Positions 17,808 to 27,558 of a stretch of 64,000 nt of DNA are shown one piece after another. Source of the stretch: Solitalea koreensis (GTDB lineage: Bacteria > Bacteroidota > Bacteroidia > Sphingobacteriales > Sphingobacteriaceae); the NCBI RefSeq assembly GCF_900182575.1, contig NZ_FXSZ01000010.1:1-64000 (forward strand), given 5' to 3'. The notes under the pieces are model-generated. The model was given only the letters and a program-made list of their open reading frames with translations. It was not told the origin of the DNA and searched no databases. A program made the translations under genes and the position numbers. Each line of letters starts with the position of its first letter. The first letter of the stretch is position 1.

Positions 17808-20800
17808 TTAGCCGTTAAACCTGTTTCGCACTATCGTTAAATATTCTTTAAACTGATGAATCTTACCTCCAACCCGTACTTTTAGTACATAAAAGTAAGT
17901 CCCCTCACTTAGTCCTGTACCATTCCAATTATTCTGATAGCCTTTAACAGAATACACCTTATTACCCCAACGATCAAACACGCTAAGTTCATTGTCTGTA
18001 AACGCATCCATTTGAGGGAATTTCAGAAAATCATTTTTCCCATCTCCATTTGGAGTAATCATGTTGGGTAATGTTTTTGCATTGATTGCAAAAACCACAA
18101 ACGGAAAAACGGCAGTTGATTGATTGTTGGATTTGTCAGGATCTATATCACTGGTTTTACCTGTAACAGAGGCCTTATTCGTTATTGTTTCACTCGCAAA
18201 TGCTTCAACAATTAACTTGAGTACTTTCGTTTCAGCATTATTTAACTTTCCAATTGTCCACGTAAATACGTGGGTTGTTTCATCATAAGTAAACGTACCA
18301 TTATTTGTACTTGCTGCATAATACTTTATGTTTGTCGCCAATGTATCCCGCACAATTACCGAATCAGCATCTTGCGGACCTTTATTTAATACTTTAATAC
18401 TGTAATCTATTCCATTATCAACAGACTCACTAAGCTTAGCCGTTTTAGCAAGATCAAGATCAACGATTGCCGTAACCTTTATTTTCACTGAATCACTTAT
18501 TGATTTACAAGCTCCAGAAACAACTGTTCTACGATAAAATGTTGTTGAAGTTAATGTTGGAGGTTGATAATTACGTGATGTATTATTGTCAGGTGCGGCA
18601 GTCCAATTATTCTTCCCATTGGCACTTTGCTCCCACATATAAGCATAATTTCCATCACCTCCAACCGGCAATGAACCTGCCAATGGAAACGGTGCTTTAC
18701 CATAATCAATGTCTTGATTAGTCGTAACTGTATTCGAACTTAAAGGAACTGGACTAATAAGTATAGCTAATTTATTACTAATATTAGTTTCGGTTGATGT
18801 AATGACTTTTCTTTGAAAATAGGTACTTTTAGTTAATAATCCCGGATCATAGTTTTGATCTGTTGCCCCTGGTATTGTGATCCAATTCGTACCATCATTA
18901 CTCTGTTCCCATTGATAAGTAAAAGTTGCAGAAGCGCTAGGCAATCTTCCTGGAATTGGGGAAGGATCAATTGATGCTACTCCGCATAAATTTGCAATAT
19001 TGGTCGGTGGATCTATTATATTATTACTAATTGGAACGTTGGCTGAAATGGTAATCTTTACCTTTTCACTAATAGATTCTGGACAAGTACCTAGTTTAAC
19101 TTTACGTCGGTAATAGGTGGTTACTGTAAGAGCTGGAGGTTGATAATTTTTAGTATTACTAGCCCCATCAGCCGTAACCCAATTATTTACTCCATCCGTA
19201 CTTTTTTCCCAAGTGTATTGAAATGTCTGGCCTACAGCAGTGGAAGGATCGCTACCCAGTAGCAATGAAGGGGTTGCATTAGCAACAATAGACTGATCAG
19301 CCGTAACTGTATTACCGCCAATACCCTTAGGATTAAGAACATAGGCTATTCCATTATTAGCATCCTTAACCGCTCCTGCAATTACCTGGCGACGATAGCT
19401 AGTTGTTTGTGTTATAATTCCCGGATCATAGTCTTTCGCAGTTGCACCTGTTATATTTTGCCAGGTTGTTCCATCCGTGCTTTGTTGCCATTGGTACGTA
19501 AAAGAAAGATTCGAACTAGCAACTGCTCCTGTAATAAGTGGAGGGTCAAGACTTGTCATTCCACAAGTCTCAGTTACTCCATTTGGAGAAATTGTATTAT
19601 TAGTAATAGTAACAGTACCAACCGTAATAATTACATTTTCACTTACGGAATTACACTGACCACAATATACATTTCGTCTAAAGTAGGTGGTTGCAGATAA
19701 TGCCTCCGGTTGGTAATCTTTTCCATTAGCAGCACCAGTAGCACTAGTCCATGTACTGCCATTTGTACTCTGCTCCCATAAATAGGAATAATTTGAACCA
19801 TCCCCCCCACTAGGTTGAGTACCTGTAATTAAGGCTGGTATTTTTCCTGTAGAAATGAATTGATCAGCGGCAATTGAATTATTAGTTAAAGCAAGTGGCG
19901 CAATAGTTATTGCCTGAGGCAGACTATTATCGGTACAACCGTTGGCATATATTGATCTTCTGTAAAAAGTAGTTTGTGTAATGAACGGGGGATTAAAATC
20001 TTTACCGGTTTCTCCAGGAATGTTTGTCCAAGGGCCATTACTACTGTAACTCTGCTGCCATTGATAATTTTGACTTCCTCCGGCCACCGTACCCATTAAA
20101 GGATCCGGGTTAAAACCAGTTCCTCCGCATACAGCATTTACCTGCGGTAGTACAAAACTATTGTTTGTAACAGATGAGGACGTAGGGCTTAATGGTAAGG
20201 GACTACTATAATCAAAACACTGCCCGGAAACAACTTTTCGCCTAAGCAGAGTAGGGCCTGAAATAGCATCCGGATCAAAATTTTTGCTAACCGCACCAGG
20301 AATTACAGACCAAACTGCATTAGCAGGATTGGAACCTGGACTTGATTCCCATTGATAGGTGTAAGTTCCGTTACCCCCTGAAGGAAGATCACCATTAATT
20401 GCACTATAATCAGTGTTAGATCCACATCCTGTATATGAAGTGGGTGCATGTATACCATTATTAGCGATTGGAGGATACATGATTATAGCGACCTCGATAC
20501 TTGAATTGTAACAAAAGCCAACAAGTATCTTTCTTCTATAATAAGTAGTATTATAAATTACCGGAGGATCATAATCTTTTGCGGTAGCTCCTGAAATATC
20601 GGTATAAGTTACATTATCCGTACTTTGCTGCCATTGATAGTTAAATGGTAAACCGCCTTGAACAACAGGTGCAGAGCTTTCAGTTATAGGAGCCGGATCA
20701 AAGTAGTCTTGGCAATTACTGGTTGCTCCTGCTGTAGCTACTACATTATTAGTAATAGAAAGTCCGTCGGGTACTGTAACTTTTATATTTTTAGTAATTG

Positions 20801-21224
20801 TAGCATAAGCTCCTCCTGCGTCAGCAATATTGAAACCAAAAGTAGATGTGCCGGTAAATCCGGAAGTAACGTTAAAAGTAAGTTTATCAAGTAGGTTGGC
20901 AGAAATTTCCATACCTACAGTTACAGGTGTGCTAACTACTTTTAACACACCCTCTGTTGCTGCTGGCAATGAAAGTATTTTAATTTTCCCAATGGCATCG
21001 CCATCCGCATCCGTGAATACAGAAGAAAAATCATTAATAGAAAATTTAATAGCAGTTTCACAGGGCTGACCAGTTTTATTCAGGTCAGTAATAACAGGTG
21101 CAGTTGCTGAACATAATTTAGCAAAAAGCACAAGAAGGAGCGTCAAAATGGTTCTTTGGTTTGGTTTATTGACTCTCTTAAAACCCATAAAACATGCTTG
21201 CCATACTGTAAACAGTTGCATCAT
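17808..21224 (-). CDS. Large surface protein with eight internal repeats and type B (CHU_C) sorting domain
   Basis: A secreted adhesin-like protein of 1,138 residues. The order is: signal peptide (about 20-41; the ATG at 21188 is an alternative start), a cadherin-like domain to about 155, then eight repeats of roughly 85-95 residues built on YQWQQSTDG - KDYDPG - TTYYRRKV, a DUF11-like domain (YSIKVLNKGPQDADSVIV) and the C-terminal gliding-motility type sorting domain (MITPNGDGKNDFL, FDRWGNKVY, WNG, GTYFYVLK). That C-terminus routes proteins through type IX secretion. The ligand is unknown. Confidence 0.9.
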   Translation of the reverse strand: MMQLFTVWQACFMGFKRVNKPNQRTILTLLLVLFAKLCSATAPVITDLNKTGQPCETAIKFSINDFSSVFTDADGDAIGKIKILSLPAATEGVLKVVSTPVTVGMEISANLLDKLTFNVTSGFTGTSTFGFNIADAGGAYATITKNIKVTVPDGLSITNNVVATAGATSNCQDYFDPAPITESSAPVVQGGLPFNYQWQQSTDNVTYTDISGATAKDYDPPVIYNTTYYRRKILVGFCYNSSIEVAIIMYPPIANNGIHAPTSYTGCGSNTDYSAINGDLPSGGNGTYTYQWESSPGSNPANAVWSVIPGAVSKNFDPDAISGPTLLRRKVVSGQCFDYSSPLPLSPTSSSVTNNSFVLPQVNAVCGGTGFNPDPLMGTVAGGSQNYQWQQSYSSNGPWTNIPGETGKDFNPPFITQTTFYRRSIYANGCTDNSLPQAITIAPLALTNNSIAADQFISTGKIPALITGTQPSGGDGSNYSYLWEQSTNGSTWTSATGAANGKDYQPEALSATTYFRRNVYCGQCNSVSENVIITVGTVTITNNTISPNGVTETCGMTSLDPPLITGAVASSNLSFTYQWQQSTDGTTWQNITGATAKDYDPGIITQTTSYRRQVIAGAVKDANNGIAYVLNPKGIGGNTVTADQSIVANATPSLLLGSDPSTAVGQTFQYTWEKSTDGVNNWVTADGASNTKNYQPPALTVTTYYRRKVKLGTCPESISEKVKITISANVPISNNIIDPPTNIANLCGVASIDPSPIPGRLPSASATFTYQWEQSNDGTNWITIPGATDQNYDPGLLTKSTYFQRKVITSTETNISNKLAILISPVPLSSNTVTTNQDIDYGKAPFPLAGSLPVGGDGNYAYMWEQSANGKNNWTAAPDNNTSRNYQPPTLTSTTFYRRTVVSGACKSISDSVKIKVTAIVDLDLAKTAKLSESVDNGIDYSIKVLNKGPQDADSVIVRDTLATNIKYYAASTNNGTFTYDETTHVFTWTIGKLNNAETKVLKLIVEAFASETITNKASVTGKTSDIDPDKSNNQSTAVFPFVVFAINAKTLPNMITPNGDGKNDFLKFPQMDAFTDNELSVFDRWGNKVYSVKGYQNNWNGTGLSEGTYFYVLKVRVGGKIHQFKEYLTIVRNRFNG

Positions 21225-21536
21225 ATGCTAAACTTTTAATAGACAACATGAAAATGCGAACTAACCAGCTATACGACCAATTAGTAAGAGAGAGATTGTA
21301 AATTTAGAGATAGAGCGATGCTATAAAAATGTTCTAAATTTTAGATCATTCAAAACATCATTTGTTACATTAAGTAAATATACGTTAAGTATTTTTCGCA
21401 TAACACTGATTAACAGTACTAAAATAAACTATTTTTTAAAATAACAAAAGTTTTTAACATTTCTTGATATTTTCCTACAGTCAAAATTATTAATGGTTAT
21501 TGCAGCCCTAAAAATTAAGGATTTAATCCATAAAAC
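21225..21536 (-). other. AT-rich leader region of the type IX triplet
   Basis: About 310 bases without a gene. A TAATTTTG element lies on the minus strand at 21489-21482, matching the -7 consensus, but no -33 element accompanies it and it is far from the start codon. Nothing else recognised. Confidence 0.3.
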
Positions 21537-21564
21537 ACTAAAGCCGACATTAGTCGGCTTTAGT
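21537..21564. terminator. Terminator after clpX
   Basis: Perfect 12-bp stem ACTAAAGCCGAC / GTCGGCTTTAGT with a 4-base loop, followed on the minus strand by GTTTTA. Confidence 0.8.
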
Positions 21565-21592
21565 GATATTTTTTAAATTAGGTATAATTTAA

Positions 21593-22834
21593 TTAAGCTA
21601 CCTTTAGCGTTTTCATGCTTGTTGATTTCTCGAATTTATCTTTTGCATAATCCAGTGTAACTTGAAGCTCCTTAACTGATCCGTCAGAAGGTAGCTCAAA
21701 CATATAATCAAGCATAATAGCTTCACAAATAGATCTCAAGCCACGAGCACCTAATTTGAATTCCATTGCTTTATCAACAATGTATTCAAAAACTTCTGCA
21801 TCAAATTTTAAGTCTATACCCTCATATGAAAACAGCTTGGTATACTGTTTCATTAATGAATTTTTAGGTTCTGAAAGAATTGACAGCAATGTATTACGAT
21901 CAAGAGGGTTCAGATACGTAAGCACCGGCAAACGGCCTATTAACTCTGGAATCAAACCAAAGCTTTTCAAATCTCTTGGGGTAATGTATTGCAAAAAGTT
22001 ATTCTTATCCAACTGAGTTGTATCCTTTACCGCAGAATAACCTATTGCCTGACTTTGAAGTCTGTTTGCAATTTTCTTCTCAATACCGTCAAAAGCACCA
22101 CCGCAAATGAATAAGATATTGCTGGTATTCACACTGATCATTTTTTGATCAGGATGTTTACGACCACCTTGAGGAGGTACATTAACTACTGTTCCTTCTA
22201 AAATTTTAAGCAAGGCTTGCTGTACGCCTTCTCCTGAAACATCACGTGTGATGGAAGGATTATCACTTTTACGCGCTACCTTATCAACCTCGTCAATATA
22301 AACGATTCCACGTTCAGCTGCAGTAACATCGTAGTCAGCCGCTTGCAAGAGACGTGTGAGTATACTTTCCACGTCCTCTCCTACATAGCCAGCTTCAGTA
22401 AGTACAGTAGCATCAACAATACAAAATGGAACATGAAGAATTTTGGCAATGGTTTTAGCCAGTAAGGTTTTACCTGTACCCGTCTCTCCTACCATAACGA
22501 TGTTCGATTTTTCAATCTCTACCTCATCTTTGCCAATCTTCTGATTCAAACGCTTGTAATGATTATAAACAGCCACCGCTAGTACACGTTTGGCATCATC
22601 TTGCCCAATTACGTACTGATCAAGGTGTTTTTTAATATCGACAGGCTTCACCAAAGTCAACTCGTTTTGTGATTTTTTAGAACGTTGCTGACTCGTTTCT
22701 TCTGTCAATATTTGATAACCCTGCGCAAGGCATCGGTCACATATATGCCCGTCGATGCCGGCGATCATCAACATTACATCTTGTTTCGATGCTCCACAAA
22801 ATGAGCACAGAACATCATTTTTACTTTTAGCCAT
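21593..22834 (-). CDS. clpX: ATP-dependent Clp protease ATP-binding subunit ClpX
   Basis: AAA+ unfoldase that recognises and feeds substrates to ClpP. The N-terminal zinc-binding domain has paired cysteines (CSFCGA, CDRC, residues 10-34). Walker A GETGTGKTLLAK, Walker B YIDEVDKVAR, sensor and pore (GYVGEDV) motifs and a C-terminal small AAA domain are present. Length 413 is typical. It starts 5 bases after clpP, and tig lies upstream: the conserved tig-clpP-clpX order. Confidence 0.97.
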   Translation of the reverse strand: MAKSKNDVLCSFCGASKQDVMLMIAGIDGHICDRCLAQGYQILTEETSQQRSKKSQNELTLVKPVDIKKHLDQYVIGQDDAKRVLAVAVYNHYKRLNQKIGKDEVEIEKSNIVMVGETGTGKTLLAKTIAKILHVPFCIVDATVLTEAGYVGEDVESILTRLLQAADYDVTAAERGIVYIDEVDKVARKSDNPSITRDVSGEGVQQALLKILEGTVVNVPPQGGRKHPDQKMISVNTSNILFICGGAFDGIEKKIANRLQSQAIGYSAVKDTTQLDKNNFLQYITPRDLKSFGLIPELIGRLPVLTYLNPLDRNTLLSILSEPKNSLMKQYTKLFSYEGIDLKFDAEVFEYIVDKAMEFKLGARGLRSICEAIMLDYMFELPSDGSVKELQVTLDYAKDKFEKSTSMKTLKVA

Positions 22835-22839
22835 TTAAA

Positions 22840-23547
22840 TTATTTCTTATCGGTTGTTGACACCAACACCTCATCAATCATACCAAATGCTTTTGCTTCA
22901 TCAGCAATCATCCAGTAATCGCGGTCAGAACATTCCCATACTTTTTCGTAGGTCTGTCCGCTATGACGAGCTATGATATCATACAATTCCTTTTTTAGTT
23001 TACCAATTTCGCGTGCTGTAATTTCGATATCAGAAGCTTGACCTTCAGCACCACCCATTGGTTGGTGAATCATTACACGTGAATGTGCAAGACCTGCACG
23101 TTTACCTTTTGCACCTGCACATAATAAAACGGCAGCCATGGATGCAGCCATACCTGTACAAATAGTAGCTACATCAGGTTGAATATACTGCATAGTATCA
23201 TAAATACCTAAACCAGCATAAACAGAACCTCCCGGACTATTTAGGTACAATTGAATATCGCGACTCGAATCAGTTGATTGAAGGAATAGTAACTGAGCCT
23301 GAACAATATTCGCTGTTACATCATAAATAGGATCTCCCAGGAAAATAATTCGATCCATCATTAAACGTGAAAATACGTCCATTGAAGCCACGTTCATTGG
23401 GCGTTCTTCAATAATGTATGGAGTTATATTGGTAGGTAATTTACGGCTTTCAACGCGAGACATAAAATTATCTACCGAAATGCTGTTGATTCTATGATGT
23501 TTAACAGCGTATTTTCTAAATTCGTTTTTGTCAATTCTGTCTTTCAT
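22840..23547 (-). CDS. clpP: ATP-dependent Clp protease proteolytic subunit
   Basis: Serine peptidase that forms the double-heptamer chamber used by ClpX. Catalytic Ser136 lies in GMAASMAA and His161 in MIHQP; the Asp is in the ECSDRD stretch. Length 235, with about 50 residues before the usual core start (MNVASMDVFSRLMMDRIIFLG), longer than in E. coli. Whether this leader is processed cannot be read from sequence. Confidence 0.96.
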   Translation of the reverse strand: MKDRIDKNEFRKYAVKHHRINSISVDNFMSRVESRKLPTNITPYIIEERPMNVASMDVFSRLMMDRIIFLGDPIYDVTANIVQAQLLFLQSTDSSRDIQLYLNSPGGSVYAGLGIYDTMQYIQPDVATICTGMAASMAAVLLCAGAKGKRAGLAHSRVMIHQPMGGAEGQASDIEITAREIGKLKKELYDIIARHSGQTYEKVWECSDRDYWMIADEAKAFGMIDEVLVSTTDKK

Positions 23548-23767
23548 ATAAATTCTTTTAGTATCCTAATATAATCAAATATCGTACAGAACAAATAAAC
23601 CTGCCATTTATGTATATACTTCTTTCTGCTCTGACAAAAAACTCCGACATAACGACACACGTTATTATTTAAACGCAAAAAGCGCAAAGTTAGCGTTAAG
23701 ATTACAATGAAGAATCAATGTAACCTTGCAACTAGATTTGCGCTCTCGGCTTAGATTCTTTTATGAG

Positions 23768-25114
23768 TTACTTAAGCTCCATAAAAGCTTTATAATCGAT
23801 TTCTTTATTTGTAGTATTCACTACGCCTGTCAAATATTCGAATACTTTGATTGTGCGTAATTCATCATAAATACGATTTGCACTTTCGCGATTTTGCAAG
23901 AACTGCATAGTATATTCATTCAATTGCTCATCAGAAAGTGGAGCCGGGCTGTACATAGCAAACTGTTGAGCAATACGCTCTTTAGCTAAAGCAACAACCT
24001 CTTCTGATTTAAATTCAATGTTATTAGCTTGCATCAATTTATTTTCGATCAAGGTCCATTTTAAGTTTTTAACGAAATTTGGATAGTCTTTCTCAATTTC
24101 CTCTTCAGTTACTTTTTCGTTAGTAGCTTTGATCCAACGTTTCAAAAATGCATCAGGAAGTTCGAAATTGTATTTTTCTAATGCGTAAGCCTGAATATCT
24201 GCTTGTAATTTACGCTCAGCGTTATAAGCCATTTGCTGCTCAATTTCTTCAACAACTTTCGCTTTAAAATCGTCAGCATTTTTTACGCTACCATCAGAAA
24301 ACAATTTGTTAAAGAACTCTTCTGTTAAATCAGCTTCCGACAAACGGTTTACATTTTTAACAGTAAGCTGGAATTTTGATTTCAATTCTTTAGCCGTTTC
24401 TTCATCAATATTCAACACATGACCAATGCGGTGAGCATCATTTCCGTAAGCTTTTTGAATATCAAATTCAACCACATCTCCGTTTTTCAAACCGATCAAT
24501 GATTTTTTCACATCTGCATCCGTTACTAAATCTAAACGCAAAGAAGTAGTGCTGCTGATTCCACCTTCAAATACAGATCCATCAGGACTTAATTGTACAA
24601 GTTCGCTGTAAAGCACATCACCCTCTTCTGATTGCTCAGGATTGGTCATTTTACCATAGCTGCGACGAAGGTTTTTCATGCGGCTTTCGATTGTTTCTTC
24701 GTCGGCCTTAACAATATATTTAGAGAATTTGTCTTTATCAGAAAATTCAACATTAAACTCTGGAGCTAAGCCTACTTCGTAGCTAAATTCGTAAGCTTCT
24801 TCAAAATCCCATTTATAATCTGTTTTGTCATCAACTTTTGGCAATGGCTGACCCAAAACTTCCAATTTATTCTCAGAGATGTAATTGGTTAATGAATCAG
24901 AGAGAAGGTTGTTGATTTGGTCAACAAGAATACTCTTACCATAAAGCTTTTTGATGTGCCCTACAGGAACATTTCCTTTACGAAAACCAGGCATGTTTAC
25001 TTTTTTGCTGTGATCTTTCAACGCTTTTTCAACATTCGCTTTATAGTCTTCAGGAGTAATGTTGATGGTAATAATTGAGTTTAATTCGTTGATTTTGTCT
25101 CTGGTGATATTCAT
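23768..25114 (-). CDS. tig: Trigger factor
   Basis: Ribosome-associated chaperone. The N-terminal ribosome-binding signature appears as MPGFRKGNVP near residue 41, a divergent FKBP-like middle domain follows (about 150-240), and the C-terminal helical domain covers the rest. Length 448 is normal. It lies 220 bases upstream of clpP on the same strand; that gap is AT-rich, with no clear terminator. Confidence 0.92.
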   Translation of the reverse strand: MNITRDKINELNSIITINITPEDYKANVEKALKDHSKKVNMPGFRKGNVPVGHIKKLYGKSILVDQINNLLSDSLTNYISENKLEVLGQPLPKVDDKTDYKWDFEEAYEFSYEVGLAPEFNVEFSDKDKFSKYIVKADEETIESRMKNLRRSYGKMTNPEQSEEGDVLYSELVQLSPDGSVFEGGISSTTSLRLDLVTDADVKKSLIGLKNGDVVEFDIQKAYGNDAHRIGHVLNIDEETAKELKSKFQLTVKNVNRLSEADLTEEFFNKLFSDGSVKNADDFKAKVVEEIEQQMAYNAERKLQADIQAYALEKYNFELPDAFLKRWIKATNEKVTEEEIEKDYPNFVKNLKWTLIENKLMQANNIEFKSEEVVALAKERIAQQFAMYSPAPLSDEQLNEYTMQFLQNRESANRIYDELRTIKVFEYLTGVVNTTNKEIDYKAFMELK

Positions 25115-25147
25115 CTTATTCGGAGTTTAGAGATTTGTTAAAACTAA

Positions 25148-25173
25148 AATTCCTCCGCCAAGGCGGAGGAATT
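25148..25173 (-). terminator. Terminator after tRNA-Leu
   Basis: Perfect 12-bp stem AATTCCTCCGCC / GGCGGAGGAATT with a 2-base AA/TT loop; the minus strand continues into TTTTAGTTTT. Confidence 0.8.
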
Positions 25174-25183
25174 GGAATTAAGT

Positions 25184-25264
25184 GCGGAAGAAGGGACTCG
25201 AACCCCCACGCCGTGAGGCGCCAGATCCTAAGTCTGGTGCGGCTACCAATTACGCCACTTCCGC
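25184..25264 (-). tRNA. tRNA-Leu (anticodon UAG)
   Basis: On the minus strand a 7-bp acceptor stem GCGGAAG / CTTCCGC, anticodon stem CCAGA / TCTGG around loop CTTAGGA (anticodon UAG), a variable arm and the T arm GGGGG-TTCGAGT-CCC are all visible. No encoded CCA. Confidence 0.95.
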
Positions 25265-25277
25265 TTAATTGGGATTG

Positions 25278-25285
25278 CAAAAGTA
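25278..25285 (-). promoter_or_regulatory. -7 box TACTTTTG of tRNA-Leu
   Basis: Exact TAnnTTTG, 13 bases before the tRNA 5' end, with TTGTTG 21 bases further upstream as a possible -33 element. Confidence 0.55.
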
Positions 25286-25303
25286 GAAATATATTTTACA
25301 TTA

Positions 25304-26110
25304 TCACAACAATTTTAAGATTTTTTTGAAATAATTTACGCTATGCAATAAACGACTCCCATACCAGGAAAACAGCTCTCCATCTACCAACTGCAAGTTC
25401 ATACTAGTAATCAATGCATTAAACTCAGCAATATGTTTATGTGTAAACGGATAAGGCTCCGAAGAAAGCAATATGAGATTTGGTTTAGCTTCAACAATTA
25501 ATTCAGGGGTTACAACGGGATAGCGTTCAATTTCACCAAAAACATTTTCAAGACCGCAAAGCTCCAACATATTATTGATAAACGTTCCTTTCCCTGCAGC
25601 CATATAAGGATCTTTCCAAATGAAATACGCTACCCGATTAAGCTGGTTATTCTTCGCTTTTTTAATCTCTATCTTAAATGCATCAAAATCAAACCTCAGT
25701 TTATCGATTAAGCCTGTTGCTTCCTTTTTTTTGTCGGTCAGCTCTCCAATTTTCTTCATCATATCAAAAGCTTCTTCCAAATTTGCAATATCGCTCATCC
25801 AAACCGGAAACTCTTTCATTAATTCTTCGATCTGACTCTTTTCGTTTTCTTCTTTATTGCCGATGATTAGATCAGGTTTTAAATCTCGAATTTTCTCAAT
25901 ATCCAATTTCTTGGTTCCACCAATTTTAGTTGTGCTTTTAAACTTATCGTGTGGATGAATACAAAACTTGGTAATACCGATTACCTTTTCATCTAATCCA
26001 AGATCAAACAACAGTTCCGTTTGAGAAGGCACCAGAGAAATGATACGTTGTGGAGGAAATTCAATAGTAACTTCCCTCCCCATTTGATCAATAAAGGACT
26101 TAGACGACAT
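25304..26110 (-). CDS. Helical-backbone metal receptor (BtuF/FhuD-like binding protein)
   Basis: Resembles the periplasmic binding proteins of cobalamin or siderophore ABC transporters (RIISLVPSQTELLFDLG, LKPDLIIGNKEEN, then the PELIVEAKPNLILLSSEPYPF half). Length 268. There is no signal peptide, so as read it would stay in the cytosol; cytosolic members of this family are common in Bacteroidota and their ligand is not established. Divergent from the glycosyltransferase at 26192. A TATTTTTG box lies 5 bases before the ATG, which suggests a nearly leaderless mRNA. Confidence 0.8.
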   Translation of the reverse strand: MSSKSFIDQMGREVTIEFPPQRIISLVPSQTELLFDLGLDEKVIGITKFCIHPHDKFKSTTKIGGTKKLDIEKIRDLKPDLIIGNKEENEKSQIEELMKEFPVWMSDIANLEEAFDMMKKIGELTDKKKEATGLIDKLRFDFDAFKIEIKKAKNNQLNRVAYFIWKDPYMAAGKGTFINNMLELCGLENVFGEIERYPVVTPELIVEAKPNLILLSSEPYPFTHKHIAEFNALITSMNLQLVDGELFSWYGSRLLHSVNYFKKILKLL

Positions 26111-26114
26111 CTTA

Positions 26115-26122
26115 CAAAAATA
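26115..26122 (-). promoter_or_regulatory. -7 box TATTTTTG
   Basis: Exact TAnnTTTG immediately upstream of the metal-receptor ATG at 26110. Confidence 0.5.
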
Positions 26123-26178
26123 AAAATCATAACTATGAAATGCTTGATTGATTTGCTTTTACTTTTATTCCCGTTCAT

Positions 26179-26186
26179 TAACTTTG
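26179..26186 (+). promoter_or_regulatory. -7 box TAACTTTG
   Basis: Exact TAnnTTTG, 5 bases before the ATG at 26192, with TTTG at 26152-26155 upstream. It supports the ATG at 26192 over the upstream in-frame start. Confidence 0.55.
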
Positions 26187-26191
26187 CGCCC

Positions 26192-27553
26192 ATGAATAAA
26201 AAAACATCTATTTCCATCGCTCTTCATTGTTTATCACTTTTTCTTCTTGTACTGCTTTGCTATTTTACTCAACGTACAGATGCATTTCAACTAATTAGCC
26301 TTTTTTCTGCATTAGCTGGCGTTTACTTATTAATTCTTCGTAAATATTCTTCTGATGATTTTTATAGAATAAATCTCTCTGCTGCTGTATTGTTTAGGAT
26401 AGCAGTAATCTTTGCTCTGCCTAATTTAACAGATGATTTCTACAGATATGTTTGGGACGGGAGACTATTACACTATGGTTTCAACCCATTTGACCATCGT
26501 CCGGGAAGTTATTTAGATATTCATTACCCCGGTTTATCACCTGAGCTTTATGCAAAACTAAGCTCGCCCTATCTCTATTCGGTCTATCCGCCTTTTTGTC
26601 AATCGATTTACGGAATAGCTTGTAATTTATTTCCGGAAAACCTTTACAACAGTGTATTGGTTATGAAGGCTTTTATTTTAGCATTCGAATTAGGCACAAT
26701 TGGTATGCTAAGTGCTTTATTGCGCTACTTCAAACTCAACAAAAACTTATTATTTATCTACGCGCTCAATCCGGTAGTGATTGTTGAATTCTGCGGCAAT
26801 CTACATTTCGAAGCCGGAATGATCTTTTTTTCACTCCTAGTAACTTACCTCCTACTCATTAATCGAACCCTTACTGCTGGAATATGCATGGCATTTGCTG
26901 TTTGTTTAAAGCTCATTCCTGCTTTATTTATTCCGCTCTTTTTAAAACCGTTTGGATTCAGAAAAACCTTTGATTTAGTACTTGTAGGGTTACTGTTCGG
27001 AATCTTTTTTTCGCTGCCCTTTGTGTATAAGATTGAGCAAATCGAACATATATTTCAAACCATACAGCTCTATTTTCAACAATACGAATTCAACGCCAGC
27101 TTTTATTACCTGATACGTTGGGTTGGATTTAAATTTACTCATGTCAATGAATTGTTGATTATCGGTAAATGGCTGGCCGTTACTTTAGGTTCAACCGTTT
27201 TCTATTTTACCTTCTTTACCTCTAAAGCGCAACACAAATTACCGGGCCGCATGATGTGGTTATTGCTTGTTTATTTTTTATTAGCTACTACTGTACAGCC
27301 CTGGTATATATTGCCCTTAATAGCCTTATGTATTTTTACCAATTATCGGTTTGCGGTGATTTGGAGCCTGCTCATTCCACTCACCTATCTCAACTACCCT
27401 AATGAGAATTTATGGCTGGTAACATTTGAATACGTGGTTGTGATTGGATTCATGACTTATGAGCTGATCAGCAAAAAGCAAATTATTTTACCAATTACGC
27501 CCTTGATTGCTGAAGAAATTAAAGATATATCTCCTGAACTGGAAGTGATTTAA
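26192..27553 (+). CDS. Multi-spanning GT-C type glycosyltransferase (GT87/mannosyltransferase-like)
   Basis: An integral membrane protein of 453 residues with about ten or more hydrophobic segments. The first periplasmic loop carries LTDDFYRYVWDGRLLHYG, with the acidic pair typical of polyprenyl-phosphate-sugar-dependent GT-C enzymes. The sugar and acceptor are unknown. The start at 26192 (MNKKTSISIA) is chosen because of the promoter box; the frame is open back to 26021 inside the opposite gene. The J-domain gene follows after 5 bases and is probably cotranscribed. Confidence 0.75.
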   Translation: MNKKTSISIALHCLSLFLLVLLCYFTQRTDAFQLISLFSALAGVYLLILRKYSSDDFYRINLSAAVLFRIAVIFALPNLTDDFYRYVWDGRLLHYGFNPFDHRPGSYLDIHYPGLSPELYAKLSSPYLYSVYPPFCQSIYGIACNLFPENLYNSVLVMKAFILAFELGTIGMLSALLRYFKLNKNLLFIYALNPVVIVEFCGNLHFEAGMIFFSLLVTYLLLINRTLTAGICMAFAVCLKLIPALFIPLFLKPFGFRKTFDLVLVGLLFGIFFSLPFVYKIEQIEHIFQTIQLYFQQYEFNASFYYLIRWVGFKFTHVNELLIIGKWLAVTLGSTVFYFTFFTSKAQHKLPGRMMWLLLVYFLLATTVQPWYILPLIALCIFTNYRFAVIWSLLIPLTYLNYPNENLWLVTFEYVVVIGFMTYELISKKQIILPITPLIAEEIKDISPELEVI

Positions 27554-27558
27554 TCAAA

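Noticed and set aside
20830..21069. Plus-strand frames within the surface-protein gene
   Set aside because: Shadows of the long minus-strand coding frame, which has signal peptide, repeats and sorting domain.
25135..25329. Plus-strand frame containing RRDSNPHAVRRQILSLVRLP
   Set aside because: Antisense of tRNA-Leu, the same kind of artefact.
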